The notes under the pieces are model-generated. The model searched no databases, was not told where the DNA came from, and saw only the letters and a program-made list of their open reading frames with translations. Below are positions 36,118-46,291 of a stretch of 64,000 bases of DNA, piece by piece (position 1 is the stretch's first letter; every line of letters starts with the position of its first letter). The position numbers and the translations under genes are program-made. The stretch is from Flaccisagitta enflata (lineage: Eukaryota > Chaetognatha > Sagittoidea > Aphragmophora), in NCBI GenBank assembly GCA_965153355.1, contig OZ231126.1, positions 80,910,001 through 80,974,000 of the forward strand, in the 5' to 3' direction.

Positions 36118-36891
36118 GTGAGTCGGACAACATTACTTTACAACAAAAAATCTAGAATAAGGACAAGAGCCTTGGGAGCTCTAACTGGTGTTTCAACCCC
36201 AAACTATCAGAAATAATGTAATCATAATCCAAATCAAGTAAAACAAATTACCAAAGGATAAGTTTATTATCAAAGATAATGAAGTTACCAATGGCAATGT
36301 TGTGAAGAAACCATACCCTTAAAGGCAAGAATCGAGAGTCAACCGACTGGGACCGCCGGCATTCTTTACCAAGGTACACTCTTTTTTTTATAAGAACGTC
36401 ACTTTTTTTTTTGAAGGCTTCATATTCTTATTTTAAAGACAAAATTAAGCCTTCAACGTTCTTAAAGTGTTCTTAAATTCAAATACTATGTAAAATGGAA
36501 ACTTTATAATTTGCTTTTTTTGTATAATACTGGATATATTTTTACTAATGATTACTAAAATAAATACTATATAGCAAAACCAAAATACACTTTAAGGGTA
36601 TTTATCTTTAAGATAGCAAAATTTTGTTGGAAATAAACTAAAATTTTAGTATTTTGTAGTATTTTTTAAGTATTACTAATATAGCAAAATTTTTTCCATG
36701 TACAATGAAGCCTTCATATGTTCTCAAGATGTTCTTAATTTTTGGGCGATTCAAAGCCTTGATGTTCTTATAAACTAGGTTCTTATAAAAAAAAAGTGTG
36801 TACTAAACTGCATGTGAGTTGGACAACATTACATTACAACAAAAAATCTAGAATAAGGACAAGAGCCTTGGGAGCTCTAACTGGTGTTTCA
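36118..36891. repeat. 78-bp direct repeat flanking a MITE-containing segment
   Basis: Positions 36118-36195 (GTGAGTCGGACAACATTACT..) recur at 36814-36891 with two differences, offset 696. Between them lie unique sequence and the TA-flanked MITE at 36377-36800. This looks like a segmental duplication or recombination scar; one copy is followed by AACCCC and the other by TCCAGA. Confidence 0.8.
36377..36800. mobile_element. TA-flanked foldback MITE with CACTC ends
   Basis: CACTCTTTTTTTTATAAGAA and CTTATAAAAAAAAAGTGTG are inverted, with TA at 36375-36376 and 36801-36802. Inner segments TGAAGGCTTCATATTCTTA and AATGAAGCCTTCATATGTTC pair as well. 424 bp. Confidence 0.8.
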
Positions 36892-37016
36892 TCCAGACAA
36901 TTGTATCATGTATCATGATTCATGTATCATGTATCTGTACAGTGAATCATGTCTCACTCTATATAGCATGTATCTTTCTACTTTCATTGATCATAATTCA
37001 TTGAAGACGTTTTTAG

Positions 37017-37190
37017 TTGTTTCATTCACTTTTTAGATGCGTCATCGCATCTCTAAAAGAGGGTCTGTCCGTCCATCCGTCCGTCCGTCCGTCCGTCGGT
37101 CTGTCGGTCCGTTACGCCTCTTCTGATATCACGCAGATGACGCATCGAGTTCCCCGGCGGTACAATTGTACGATCATATGTGATCTTTTG
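37017..37190 (+). mobile_element. Partial sub-TIR element, AGATGCGTC subfamily
   Basis: TTTTTAGATGCGTCATCGCATCTCTAA is a 5' hairpin of this subfamily, followed by a CCGTCCGTCCGTCGG run. GATGACGCATCGAG near 37136 could be a decayed inverted copy, but no terminal GGCCTTG is seen. Confidence 0.6.
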
Positions 37191-37216
37191 TTTGAAAGAC
37201 TTTTTAAGCGGTTTTT

Positions 37217-37458
37217 AGTCGCGTGCTACGCGACTCTCTAAGCCACTTTTTGGTCGGTCCGTCGGTCAGTCGGTCCGTTGGTCACAAAACTGTTTTAAAG
37301 GCTTTTTAAAGCGCTTTTTATGTTTGAATCGTAGAAAAGAAACTTTGAGGAGTAAATAGCCATTTTAAATGTTTTTTTGAAAGAAAATTGTTTGTCTGTC
37401 TGTCTGCTGACTTCTTTGAAAGTGCCGACGCACGCGACTTAGGTCTAATGACCTTGTT
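37217..37458 (+). mobile_element. Sub-TIR family element, AGTCGCGTGC subfamily
   Basis: AGTCGCGTGC at 37217, start hairpin AGTCGCG/CGCGACT, GGTCGGTCCGTCGGTC. The exact inverted copy GCACGCGACT is at 37430-37439, then tail hairpin AGGTCTAATGACCT (stem AGGTC/GACCT) and TTGTT. Confidence 0.92.
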
Positions 37459-37804
37459 AAAATTAGGGTTAGGGGTGGGTTTAGGGTAGGGGAGTGGGGA
37501 TAGTTTAAGGGTTAGGGTTAGGGACAGGGTTAGCTTTAGGGCTAAGGGTTGGCTGGGTTTTATGTATTACGACCCGAAGCTATTTGTATTAAATTCGCCC
37601 TGGCGGAGGATTCGAAAAGAAAAACAAAATTGTGCAGAGAATCATTAATTTTTTCCTTGAAGGCCTGGGCTTGTTCCTTCATTTTGTCCTTATTGACAAA
37701 CTTAAACTAATTAAGAACGTTCTTAATTGAAGGTTAAAAAGTGCGTTCAAGCATAAAAACTGCTCAAAGTTGCCCAAAAAATGACGTTCTTATAGCCAAA
37801 AAGG

Positions 37805-38296
37805 CAATCATCTAGAATCCGGGATTGAGATTTTCAGAGGCGAAGACAGTAGCCTTTTGTTTCTGTAGGACTCGGGCGAGCACGAGGAAGGTTATTGACG
37901 TTCATTTTACGCTGTTTATGTTTAGGGTTAGGGGTGGGGTTAGGGTTAGGGGTGGAGTTAGGGTTCGGAGTAGGGTTAGGGTTAGGGTTAGTCGTGAGGT
38001 TAGGGTTAGGAGTGGGGTTAGGTTTAAGGGGTAGGGGTGGGGATGGGGTTAGGGTTAGGGGTTGGGTTAGGTTTAGGGGTGGGGTTGGGGTTAGGGGTAG
38101 GTTTAGGGATTAGGGTTAAGGTTAGGGGTGCGGTTAGGATTAGGGGGGGTTAGGGGTAAGGGTAGGGGTTGTGTTAGGGTTAGGGTTAGGGGTGGCGTCA
38201 GTTGTTTTAGATCATGGTAGATGTCAATTTCAATGGAGCTTTTTCATTATGCGTCTTTAATACAACAGTTTTACTCAATCCCGGATACTAGATGAT
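37805..38296. mobile_element. Foldback with GATGATC..CCCGGATT arms enclosing a GGTTAGGG-like array
   Basis: AATCATCTAGAATCCGGGAT (about 37806) and ATCCCGGATACTAGATGATA (about 38277) are inverted. Between them is about 290 bp of degenerate GGGTTAGGGGTGGGGTTA repeat (37919-38210). A further block of the same repeat is at 37465-37560, outside the arms. Confidence 0.72.
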
Positions 38297-38592
38297 AGCC
38301 AAAAAAAGCATAAGACAAGTTGCCATCCTGCCCAAGTTAGGCCAAGTGGTGATTCTGCTCAACATAGGCCAATGGGTGATCCTGCCCATCTTAATGCGAT
38401 GATGGGATTGTCAACGCCTTTTGTTTCATGACTACAGAGGAAGAGTAAAAAGTTTCGAAAGGTGTCACCAGAGGGTTTTTGAGGAGACAATCGCATTGAA
38501 AGCCGGTCTGCTCTAAGGTGCCTCTGATCAAAATAGTTCGACATCGATGTCTGTCGTTTGACGCTTGTTAAACTTTCCTCTCCGATGTTTTT

Positions 38593-38891
38593 AGATGCGT
38601 CCTTGCATTTCTATAGAAGGCTGTATCCGTTGCTTGGTTGGTTGGCCGGTCGGCATTGCATTCATTAATAATGAATTTATATATGTTTTCAACAGAAAAG
38701 TGGTTCTAGCCCAGTAAAAGTAGTAGACATATAGTAATTCAATCATTTATTCATTCATAAATGATATTCCCTCATAGAAAAACATTTATTTATAAAAAAC
38801 ATTCATTGATGAAAAATATTCATTGATGAAAAACATCAATTCATTCAAAGAGGACGTATTGTTGGCCTTCTTGGCCTTCTTGGCCTTGTTT
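38593..38891 (+). mobile_element. Sub-TIR family element, AGATGCGTCC subfamily
   Basis: AGATGCGTCCTTGCATTTCTA begins the element and a TTGGTTGGTTGGCCGG run follows. AGAGGACGTATTG near 38849 is a decayed inverted copy of the start, followed by TTGGCCTTCTTGGCCTTC and TTGGCCTTGTT. The interior has ATTCATTGATGAAAA repeats (38735-38840). Confidence 0.78.
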
Positions 38892-39058
38892 TCCTTTTCT
38901 GTATTGCACAACGTCTTTGAAATTTTTATATTCTAATTGTTGCTTTCCCTCTTTTGCAGAAGATGTCTGTGTTTTTGGAAGAAAAAAATTGGGGGGGGGG
39001 ATTTGTGTCCTTTATTTTTTTTAAATATTTTTTTCCATCCCTCTATTATTAAATTCTT

Positions 39059-39193
39059 AGTCGCGGACACGCGACTCTACACCTTGGTCCGTTGGTCCGT
39101 CGGTCCGTCACATTTTTGAATTACGAGCGGTTTTTGCACTACTGCTCCTGCCCAACCGTCCGCGACTGGATTGCCGTGTATCCGACCTTGTTT
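39059..39193 (+). mobile_element. Sub-TIR family element, AGTCGCGGAC subfamily
   Basis: AGTCGCGGAC at 39059 and the exact inverted copy GTCCGCGACT at 39158-39167. Between are CTACACCTTGGTCCG, GCGGTTTTTGCA and CTGCTCCTGCCCAACC. The tail is GGATTGCCGTGTATCCGACC then TTGTTT. Confidence 0.92.
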
Positions 39194-39705
39194 AGTCCCG
39201 TGTAGGTGGCTGAATAATCTGCTTTGTCTTTCAGTCTGTCTGGCCAACCATCAGTATGCTTTTTTCGACGTTGTGGGCGGTTTCATTCATAAATGGCCCC
39301 GCCCGAGTGCTTGGTCAGGCGATGTTATCGCTTTTCCTGCCCCATTTCACGCTACAAGAGCGTTAGGGCAGTCGTACATCTAACCAATCTTACCATCTTT
39401 GTTGTTCAACAATTTTGCTGTGTCGTCATTTGTATCAAATATCCATAATAAGCAAACTGCTTAAATAGCAACCCTTTGATATGACTACACAATTCATACC
39501 CTTGTGCCAAATCTGCCCACAGTACATATGGACAAACATCGCGTCTAGTTGTTAGTCCCGTGCAAACGACTCTACACCCCGCTTTGTCAGTCCATGGACA
39601 GTCGGTCTGTCAGTCTGTCACACTTATACTTTTTTTTAACAATTTTACTTCTTTAACTAATTTTAATTTAAAAGTTTAAGTCATTCTGGGTCATTTAAGA
39701 GTATA

Positions 39706-40701
39706 CAGGGTGTTTCACGCGTTTTGAGGTTTAAAGAATCAACATAACTTTTCTCCTAGAAAAGCTATTCCAATTCTGAAAAAAGGTCTGAATAGATCTT
39801 GAAGTGCAGTTTTTTTATGTCACCAATTTTTTGTATTTGCGCTTTTTACCTTGGGAGCTACGGGAGTTTAAAGTAAACAACATTATCCAGTTAACTAAAC
39901 ATGGTAAAGAAAAAAATTGACAACTTCTTTTTCTAGTTTCTGGTCAACTATTGGCCTGAACTACAGAAAATCCATGACTGTTTAAAAGCTCTGCAAAAAA
40001 TTTTCAAAACGCAACGTTGCTGGACATTGTAGCTCCATTCATTTAGAAATGGCAAAAGATTGAAGAAACAAATCACAGATTGAAAAAAATGCTCATTTAA
40101 TTTTTTTTCCATCGAGAAATTTTGCTCTTTCCGTTTTTGTCAATTACGTAACCCAGGATTGTCTTATCTACTCAATATCCATGAGCAAATTAAAGATCTA
40201 TGAATTTTCTATAAAATGGTGCCAAGACCCAATTTCTAACTCAATTCGTTTAATTCCTATGTTACAATAAAGATAGCCCATGAAAATCAGGTGGTACTGA
40301 CTTTCCAAATTCTTGACCACCTGTCTTCATTCTTTTGCCATTTCTAAACGGATAGAGATATGACAACCAGCAAGGTCTCATTAGAAAGATCTTTTGCAGA
40401 GCTTCAAAATGGTCATGAATTTTGCTATGTTTTTCTTATTGCTTGGATGTGAAACACTAACAAACAAGTAGTTTGCTTTTTTTTTGCCAGAGTTATCCAG
40501 ATTAAAGATGCAGGCTGGATATAGTTGTTTTTTTTTCAAACTTACATAGTGGGCATATCTAAAAGCGCAGGTACAAAAGATTGGTGACATAAAAAAACTG
40601 CACTTCAAGATCTACTCAGACCTTTTTTCAGATTTGGATTAGCTTTTTTAGGAGAAAAGCTATGTTGTTTCTTTAAACCTCAAAACGCGTGAAACACCCT
40701 G
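39706..40701. mobile_element. TA-flanked ~1-kb hairpin MITE (CAGGGTG type)
   Basis: CAGGGTGTTTCACGCGTTTT and AAAACGCGTGAAACACCCTG are perfect 20-bp ends, with TA at 39704-39705 and 40702-40703. Inner segments (AAAAAACTGCACTTCAAGAT and its mirror) pair too, so the whole element folds back. Confidence 0.9.
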
Positions 40702-41089
40702 TACTTAGTCATTCTAAGTAATTCTTACTCATTCTTCATCATTCTACGTCATTCTACGTCATTCTAATTCATTCTTAATGTGAATCTCTCACGTGACTTA
40801 TAGGTTTTGGCCTTGTTTTTCCTGCGGGTTGTGCCTACGTATGACGGCAAATTTTTGAAGGGAAACTAAGTGTTTCATTGTTGCACATGTCACCATACTT
40901 TTTGCATCATTTTCTGGACAATAATGGTGCAAGAATTATTTTAAAAGGGAGATTGTCTTTAAAGACACTTGGTGTATACATTTCTATCATACTCTGACCT
41001 CAAAAGTAATTTTGACAATGCAATTCACATGAGAAATACAAGAAAATCAAGGTTTTTAATCAAATTTTGCTTACTTTTTTTTGTTTTTC

Positions 41090-41840
41090 TTGCCGTTGAA
41101 ATTCTAAGACTTTCAAATGCAGAGAAATTTTGCATTTCCAAAAACATAGTTCTCTTCTTAATCGATTTTAGAAGAGAACTATGTTTTTTGTTTTTTCATT
41201 TTTAGTCATGTGAACGCGACTCTAGAAGCCGCTGTGTCTGTCGGTCAGTCGATCCGTCACATAACTTTTTTGAAATATGGCTCAAATCCTCATTTTAAAG
41301 GTACTTTAGGGTACTTAAGGGTACTTAAGGGTACTTTAGGGTAATTCGAGGTACATTAGGTACTTAAAGGTACTTTAGGCTAGGAGGTACCTAAAGCACC
41401 TAAAGTACCTAAAGTACCTAAAGTAACTAATTAAAGTACCCTAAACTAAAGTACCCTAACTAAAGTACCTTAAACTAAAGTACCCTAAAGTATCCTTAAG
41501 TACCTAAAGTACTCTAGGGTACCCTTAAGTACCTAAAGTACCCTAAAGTACCCTAAAGTACCCTTAAGTACCCCAAAGTACCTTAAAGTACCCTTAAGTA
41601 CCCAAAACTACCTTAAAGTACTCTAAAGTACCTTTAGTACCTAGAATACTTTAATGTACGCTGAAATACCTAAAGTACCCATGAGTACCCATAAGTACCC
41701 CATAGTACCCTAAAGTACCCTTATTGAAGTTACTTTTATTATCTTTATTACCTTTATTACCTTAATTACCTTTATTACCACGCGACTAAGGTTTGTTGAC
41801 CTTGTTTCTTTTTCTATGCAATCTTAGAATTTCAACGAGC
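41090..41840. mobile_element. Foldback with GTTGAAATTCTAAGA arms, split by a sub-TIR element
   Basis: GTTGAAATTCTAAGACT (about 41092) and AATCTTAGAATTTCAAC (about 41821) are inverted. The left side also contains a near-perfect local hairpin, AACATAGTTCTCTTCT / AGAAGAGAACTATGTT (about 41142-41186). The sub-TIR element at 41204-41807 sits between the arms. Confidence 0.65.
41204..41807 (+). mobile_element. Sub-TIR family element with GTACTTTAGG/CCTAAAGTAC array
   Basis: It begins AGTCATGTGAACGCGACT, CTAGAAGCCGCTGTGTC, GGTCAGTCGATCC. The end is CACGCGACTAAGGTTTGTTGACC then TTGTTT. The interior (41300-41740) is an array of GTACTTTAGG units that switches to its own complement CCTAAAGTAC near 41385, making a natural cruciform. 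Confidence 0.85.
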
Positions 41841-42154
41841 CCTTTGTCAGTTACCAAAAATGAAATTTTCAGTAATTTGCATTATATTTTCTTCATTGAT
41901 TATAGCTTCATTTGGTTCTTTTTCATGTTTGAATGTGTGTTATGCAAAAAAAATATCAATTATGATATATGTCAATGATTTTTTTATTTCAATCATTCAG
42001 TTTCAATCATTTTAATTTTTTATTTTGGCTCCTGTTGAAACACAAATGTTGCCTTCGGAGGAACGCCGTCGTATAAAAAGAACGATCTTCTTTGCTTTTC
42101 TTTCTTTTTAATTTATATAATATTCAGAATTTTTCATCCACATCAATTTACAAT

Positions 42155-43455
42155 ATGGATGGAAGTAGCCTGGACATGAACTCGGTACCTGCTGGCCACG
42201 CGGGCGCCATAATGACAACGGAGGATTTCGACTTTATTGAATTCGAATTATGGAGAAACAACGGCGAGGAATTCCTCAATGTTCCTTTAGAAAAAACATT
42301 TTTGAAGTTAAATCAAGCGGAGGATGAGCCAGACATTGGGTCTGTTTATACTCGCAACAATCGCGTTTTGAGCGGGCCACTTGGTTGCTCGCTACGTTCG
42401 ATCGCTCGCACCGCTCACTCGCTCTGTAATGCTACGCTCACTTTGCTCACTCACTCCATTCATGGGCTCGCTCACTCACTTCGCTCACTCCCTCATGGAA
42501 CTGTTAAAATTCATGAATATGTGTTCAGGCTGAATCGCAATTGACAGGAAGAATGGCGTTTGTTGTGGTCGGTAGAAACACACCCATTGGCGAAATTCGG
42601 AAATCAAAACCACGTCTCGGCGTCTTTCACGGCTCTTCTCAAATCAGCGTTGCAGATACAGAATCTATTCCCGATGGACTGTCTCTAAACAATGTAAACC
42701 GAAACATTGAGCGACATTTGGCATCTGGCGAGAAAACCGTCGCAACAAAGAGGAAAAGAAATCTCAAGTGCCTTCAATGCGACAGGTTCATTAAATCGCC
42801 ATTAAGACTATGTGCTCATAAATTGCGTGTGCATAAACGGCTGCTCATTAGTCTTTACTGCGGGAAACGTTTCCCTTTCGAAAGACGATTGTCAATTCAC
42901 AAGCGGGTCCATGGAAGAAGGAAAACTCTCATCAAACGCTCAAAATATCGGTTGGACATTGCCGAGCAAAATCGCCGGGAAACGAACGATGAGGAGGTAC
43001 CCCAGAACGCCAAAAGTGGTAAAGTTTTAAAAACGATGCGATCTCAGAAAGTGGATTGAAAGTAGAAACTCATGGGCTGGATGATCATTTCATACGACAC
43101 GGACAAAAACTGTTGGAATGTTATTACTGCCCAAAACTTTTTGATAATTACGATCAAATCACGGCACATGAATGGAACGAACATGTTAAAGATAATAGTG
43201 TCATGGCTCATGAATTGAACGCATGTGTTAAAGCTGAACATGTTACAGCACATGAATTTAACAAACATGTTAAAGACAATCGGGTTACAGCACATGAATG
43301 GAACGAGCATGATAAAGATAAGTCATGGCACATGAATTGAACGCACCTGTTAAAGCCAAACATGTTATAGCACATGAATTTAACAAACATGTTAAAGACA
43401 ATCGGGTTACAGCACATGAATGGAACGAGCATGATAAAGATAATCAAGTCATGGC
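42155..43455 (+). pseudogene. C2H2 zinc-finger gene, disrupted paralog of the gene at 58719
   Basis: The start MDGSSLDMNSVPAGHAG, then ..FIEFELWRNNGEEFLNV, aligns with the intact paralog (MDGITPRDITGMPADQ.., ..IEIDLINFEPMKSEGKEFFN). After a transposon insertion (42338-42585) the match resumes (KSKPR..) and runs through finger 1, NLKCLQCDRFIKSPLRLCAH. A second finger has lost its first Cys (LISLYCGKRFPFERRLSIHK). Then comes a stop at 43057 with a frame change, a third finger start (LECYYCPKLFDNYDQITAHE) and a tandem repeat. A 4-bp deletion near 43323 breaks frame again. Both paralogs have an ATTCAG acceptor-like site just before the ATG. Confidence 0.85.
42338..42585. mobile_element. GGGCGTGTTT-ended MITE, copy 4, inserted in the zinc-finger pseudogene
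   Basis: Left GGGTCTGTTTATACTCGCAA and right GGTCGGTAGAAACACACCC. The flanking direct repeat is ATT (42335-42337 and 42586-42588). The 248-bp insert shares CTCACTCCCTCATGG and AATCGCGTTTTGAGCGGGCC with copy 1. Removing it with one ATT keeps the reading frame across the junction. Confidence 0.87.
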
Positions 43456-45320
43456 ACATGCCAACCCTGCACGTGTGGAAGCCATCAATTTTTCATGTTT
43501 GAAAATTGAACAAAACCATTCATCATCATGTAGCTTACCTGTTATAACGTATGAATCCATACTTGGATTTTCTTATAAAAGCTCATTTTTCATGCAAATT
43601 AGGCTTAAAACGGTATTATTGGCAGTTTTATTACTAAAGAATTTAGCTAAATACAATAAAGAAATCGATATAACAGTAAAATTCTTATTGATAATGTTCA
43701 AGCAATCATGTGTGATCATATGTTGCTAGGAAATCTTTAAATTTTTTTAGTTTTTTAAAAAATCTCTATAAGTACCATTTCTGGCTGGGTGGGCTGTTGG
43801 AGAAAAATTCTTTTAACCAAGCTCTTATTCAAACCAGTGATGAGGAACCTTTAAAGGAAGCTTCATGCAAAATTTCAACCAGATCGGACAATTATTATGG
43901 AAGTTATGCCACTTTTTCGTTTTTTCATCTGGTAGGCTGGTTGGTCTGGTTGGACTGCATAACATTCTTTAGGTCGCCTCAGAATCTAGGCAAAGGACCC
44001 TCTTGATCTAGGTATCAACCATGTAAAGTTTCAATGGGCTAGCTCAAATCGTTCTTGAGATATGCCAACTTTGATTTTAAGAAATTTTACCAAATTAAGA
44101 TACAAAAGCATCGCTTATTGGTGTGAGAAGCGCTGTGTGGAAACAAAGAATTAACTACGAAGATTCATCGCGAAGCGTGATTATTCTGCAACAATCAACC
44201 AACCACTCACTTTGAAAATTTCATTATGACTGAATGCCAAGGAGTTAAGATCTGAAATTTTCAGTGTAGATGCAAAATTTCATGCTCATTCTCATCGTGT
44301 CAACCAAATTTCCATCATCAGCTTCACAATGGCGTGACAGTGACAGACTGACAGCGTGACATGAGTGTGACAGAAGAGCTGGGGGGGTGTGCGGAATAAT
44401 CACGCTTGAAGAAAAGTGTGATTATGCCGGATTGGGATGACACAGTGGCATGAAATTTGGAGCATATGTCCTTCAAGTAGTGCTCTATTAGATGGAAACC
44501 TGAAAACTGCTTAACTTTGAGAATTGATAGTGTTTTAAAAAAAGATAATCGACATACTCAGATTTTGCTGTGAAACAGCAAAAAAATCAGGAGGATTAAA
44601 ATTGGATGATATTACAATATTTGAACAACTTAGCATTTGCGCAGTGGGATGAAATTTTTTGTACATTACATGGGATTGCTGATACCTGATTAAAAGCTGA
44701 GAAATGATCAGATTATCTATTTTTTGATAGGTTTTGCTTGTTATTTGCTTGTCTGGACAAAATCCGGACATGCCAATGTGGCCATTTTGACCTTATTTTT
44801 AGGTCCCCCAGGGGTAGGGGTGGTCACAAAAAATGGTTTGGCAAGGTAATCCTGGTAGTTAGGTAGGTCATCAAACTATAAAAACTTGTCACAATGCAAT
44901 AGACATTGCGGTAACAGTGTTAATGTGGTGGTAAGTCGGGTTCTCGCTTCGAAAAGAGATTGTGACATTTACCTAAAGATAATCAAGTCATGGCACATGA
45001 ATTGAATGCACGTGTTAAAGCCGAACATGTTACAGCACATGAATTTAACAAACATGTTAAAGACAATCGGGTTACAGCACATGAATGGAACGAGCATGAT
45101 AAAGATAATCAAGTCATGGCACATGAATTGAATGCACGTGTTAAAGCCAAACATGTTATAGCACATGAATTTAACAAACATGTTAAAGACAATCGGGTTA
45201 CAGCACATGAATGGAACGAACATGTTAAAGATAATCAAGTCATGGCACATGAATTGAACGCACGTGTTAAAGCCGAACATGTTACAGCACATGAATTTAA
45301 AAAACATAATAAAGACCAGA
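43165..45320 (+). repeat. 126-bp tandem repeat (3 x 42 bp) in two blocks
   Basis: Block 1 (43165-43455) and block 2 (44978-45320). In block 2, GATAATCAAGTCATGGC starts at 44978, 45104 and 45230, so the period is exactly 126. Each unit is three 14-residue modules: VMAHELNARVKAEH, VTAHEFNKHVKDNR and VTAHEWNEHDKDNQ. They derive from the finger-3 region (DQITAHEWNEH) of the pseudogene. About 1.5 kb of unrelated sequence separates the blocks. Confidence 0.85.
43456..44977. other. Unclassified insert splitting the 126-bp array, with a small foldback
   Basis: The segment contains GAAGCGTGATTATTCTGC (44172) and GCGGAATAATCACGCTT (44391) as inverted arms of a 237-bp foldback with GTGACAG repeats. The rest shows no recognised genes. 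Direct resumption of the repeat at 44978 suggests an insertion or deletion event inside the array. Confidence 0.55.
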
Positions 45321-45433
45321 GTTGTCACGAACTAATCTACTGGTAGATTAATCGGGTCGATTTTTAGCATTTCTGAACAATCTTCCTGAGTCACCAAAAC
45401 AAAAACAAATCGGGTCGATTCTTTGTCTTTTTT

Positions 45434-45618
45434 AGTTCCATGCTACGCAACTCTATGAGCCACTTTTTGGTCCGTTTGTGTCTGTCTGTCTGTCACAAAG
45501 TGAACAGTAGAAGTGGATAGCAAACACAACCATTTCTTTTTCTTTTTGTTTGTCTCTCTGTCCGTCTGTCTCACTTAAAATTGCTGTTGCAAGCGACTTA
45601 GGTCTAATGACCTCGTTT
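45434..45618 (+). mobile_element. Sub-TIR family element, degraded ends
   Basis: AGTTCCATGCTACGCAACTCTATGAG, CTGTCTGTCTGTC, then GTTGCAAGCGACTT, AGGTCTAATGACCT hairpin and CGTTTTT. Same layout as 37217-37458. Confidence 0.75.
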
Positions 45619-45959
45619 TTCTCTGGCTAGCATAGATTCGATTCAAAGATGAGACTGATTTAAATTTAAGTTAGAAGTAAGAAATATTGAAAACGGAATA
45701 CTTAAAAAACTGTTGATAAAATGCATTGCATATTATGCATAACTATGAAAATACTAATAAACTTGCAGAACCCACGCTCTGAAACGAAGTTCAACTTTAA
45801 AAGCTTGCTTGCACTCTGATGCAAATTGAAAAAAAAAAGACGCAGTTTTGAAAGGCTGATTATGCCATTGAAACTCATGAAAACCATATCTAAATTATAG
45901 GTTGTTAAAAGGCTCTTGGGAAAAAAACTTTCATTTAGCGCCAATCTTGTACTTTTTAA

Positions 45960-46165
45960 GTCGCGTGCACGCGACTCTCGACCCGCTATGTCCCTCTGTC
46001 TGTCTGTCTGTCTGTCGGTCGGTGACGCTTAGCTTTTTTTGGTGTTTACGGTCGGTTTTGGGGTTACTGCTCCTGTCCAACTGCTTGGTTGTTCAGATTC
46101 ATCACTGCCCCTGCTCATGCGGAGCTTCAAAATCACGCACACAGCCGCATACATGGTCAAAAAAC
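45960..46165 (+). mobile_element. Sub-TIR family element, 3' end degraded
   Basis: AGTCGCGTGCACGCGACTCTCGACCCG, CTGTCTGTCTGTCGGTCGG, GGTCGGTTTTGGGGTTACTGC and CTCCTGTCCAACTGC. A terminal TATCCGGCCTTG is not found. Confidence 0.6.
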
Positions 46166-46291
46166 ATGGAAAATAACTCATGTTGATCATTAGGGAAAAC
46201 CTCACAATCTCAACTAAAACAAATCAGTATCAAATTTTATAGACTGACTTAAAGGAGTTAAAAATATTGCTTTAATTTACTGCAGAAGATA

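Noticed and set aside
37919-38210. Telomere sequence
   Set aside because: The GGTTAGGG units are highly degenerate and bounded by inverted arms of a mobile element, so not a chromosome end.
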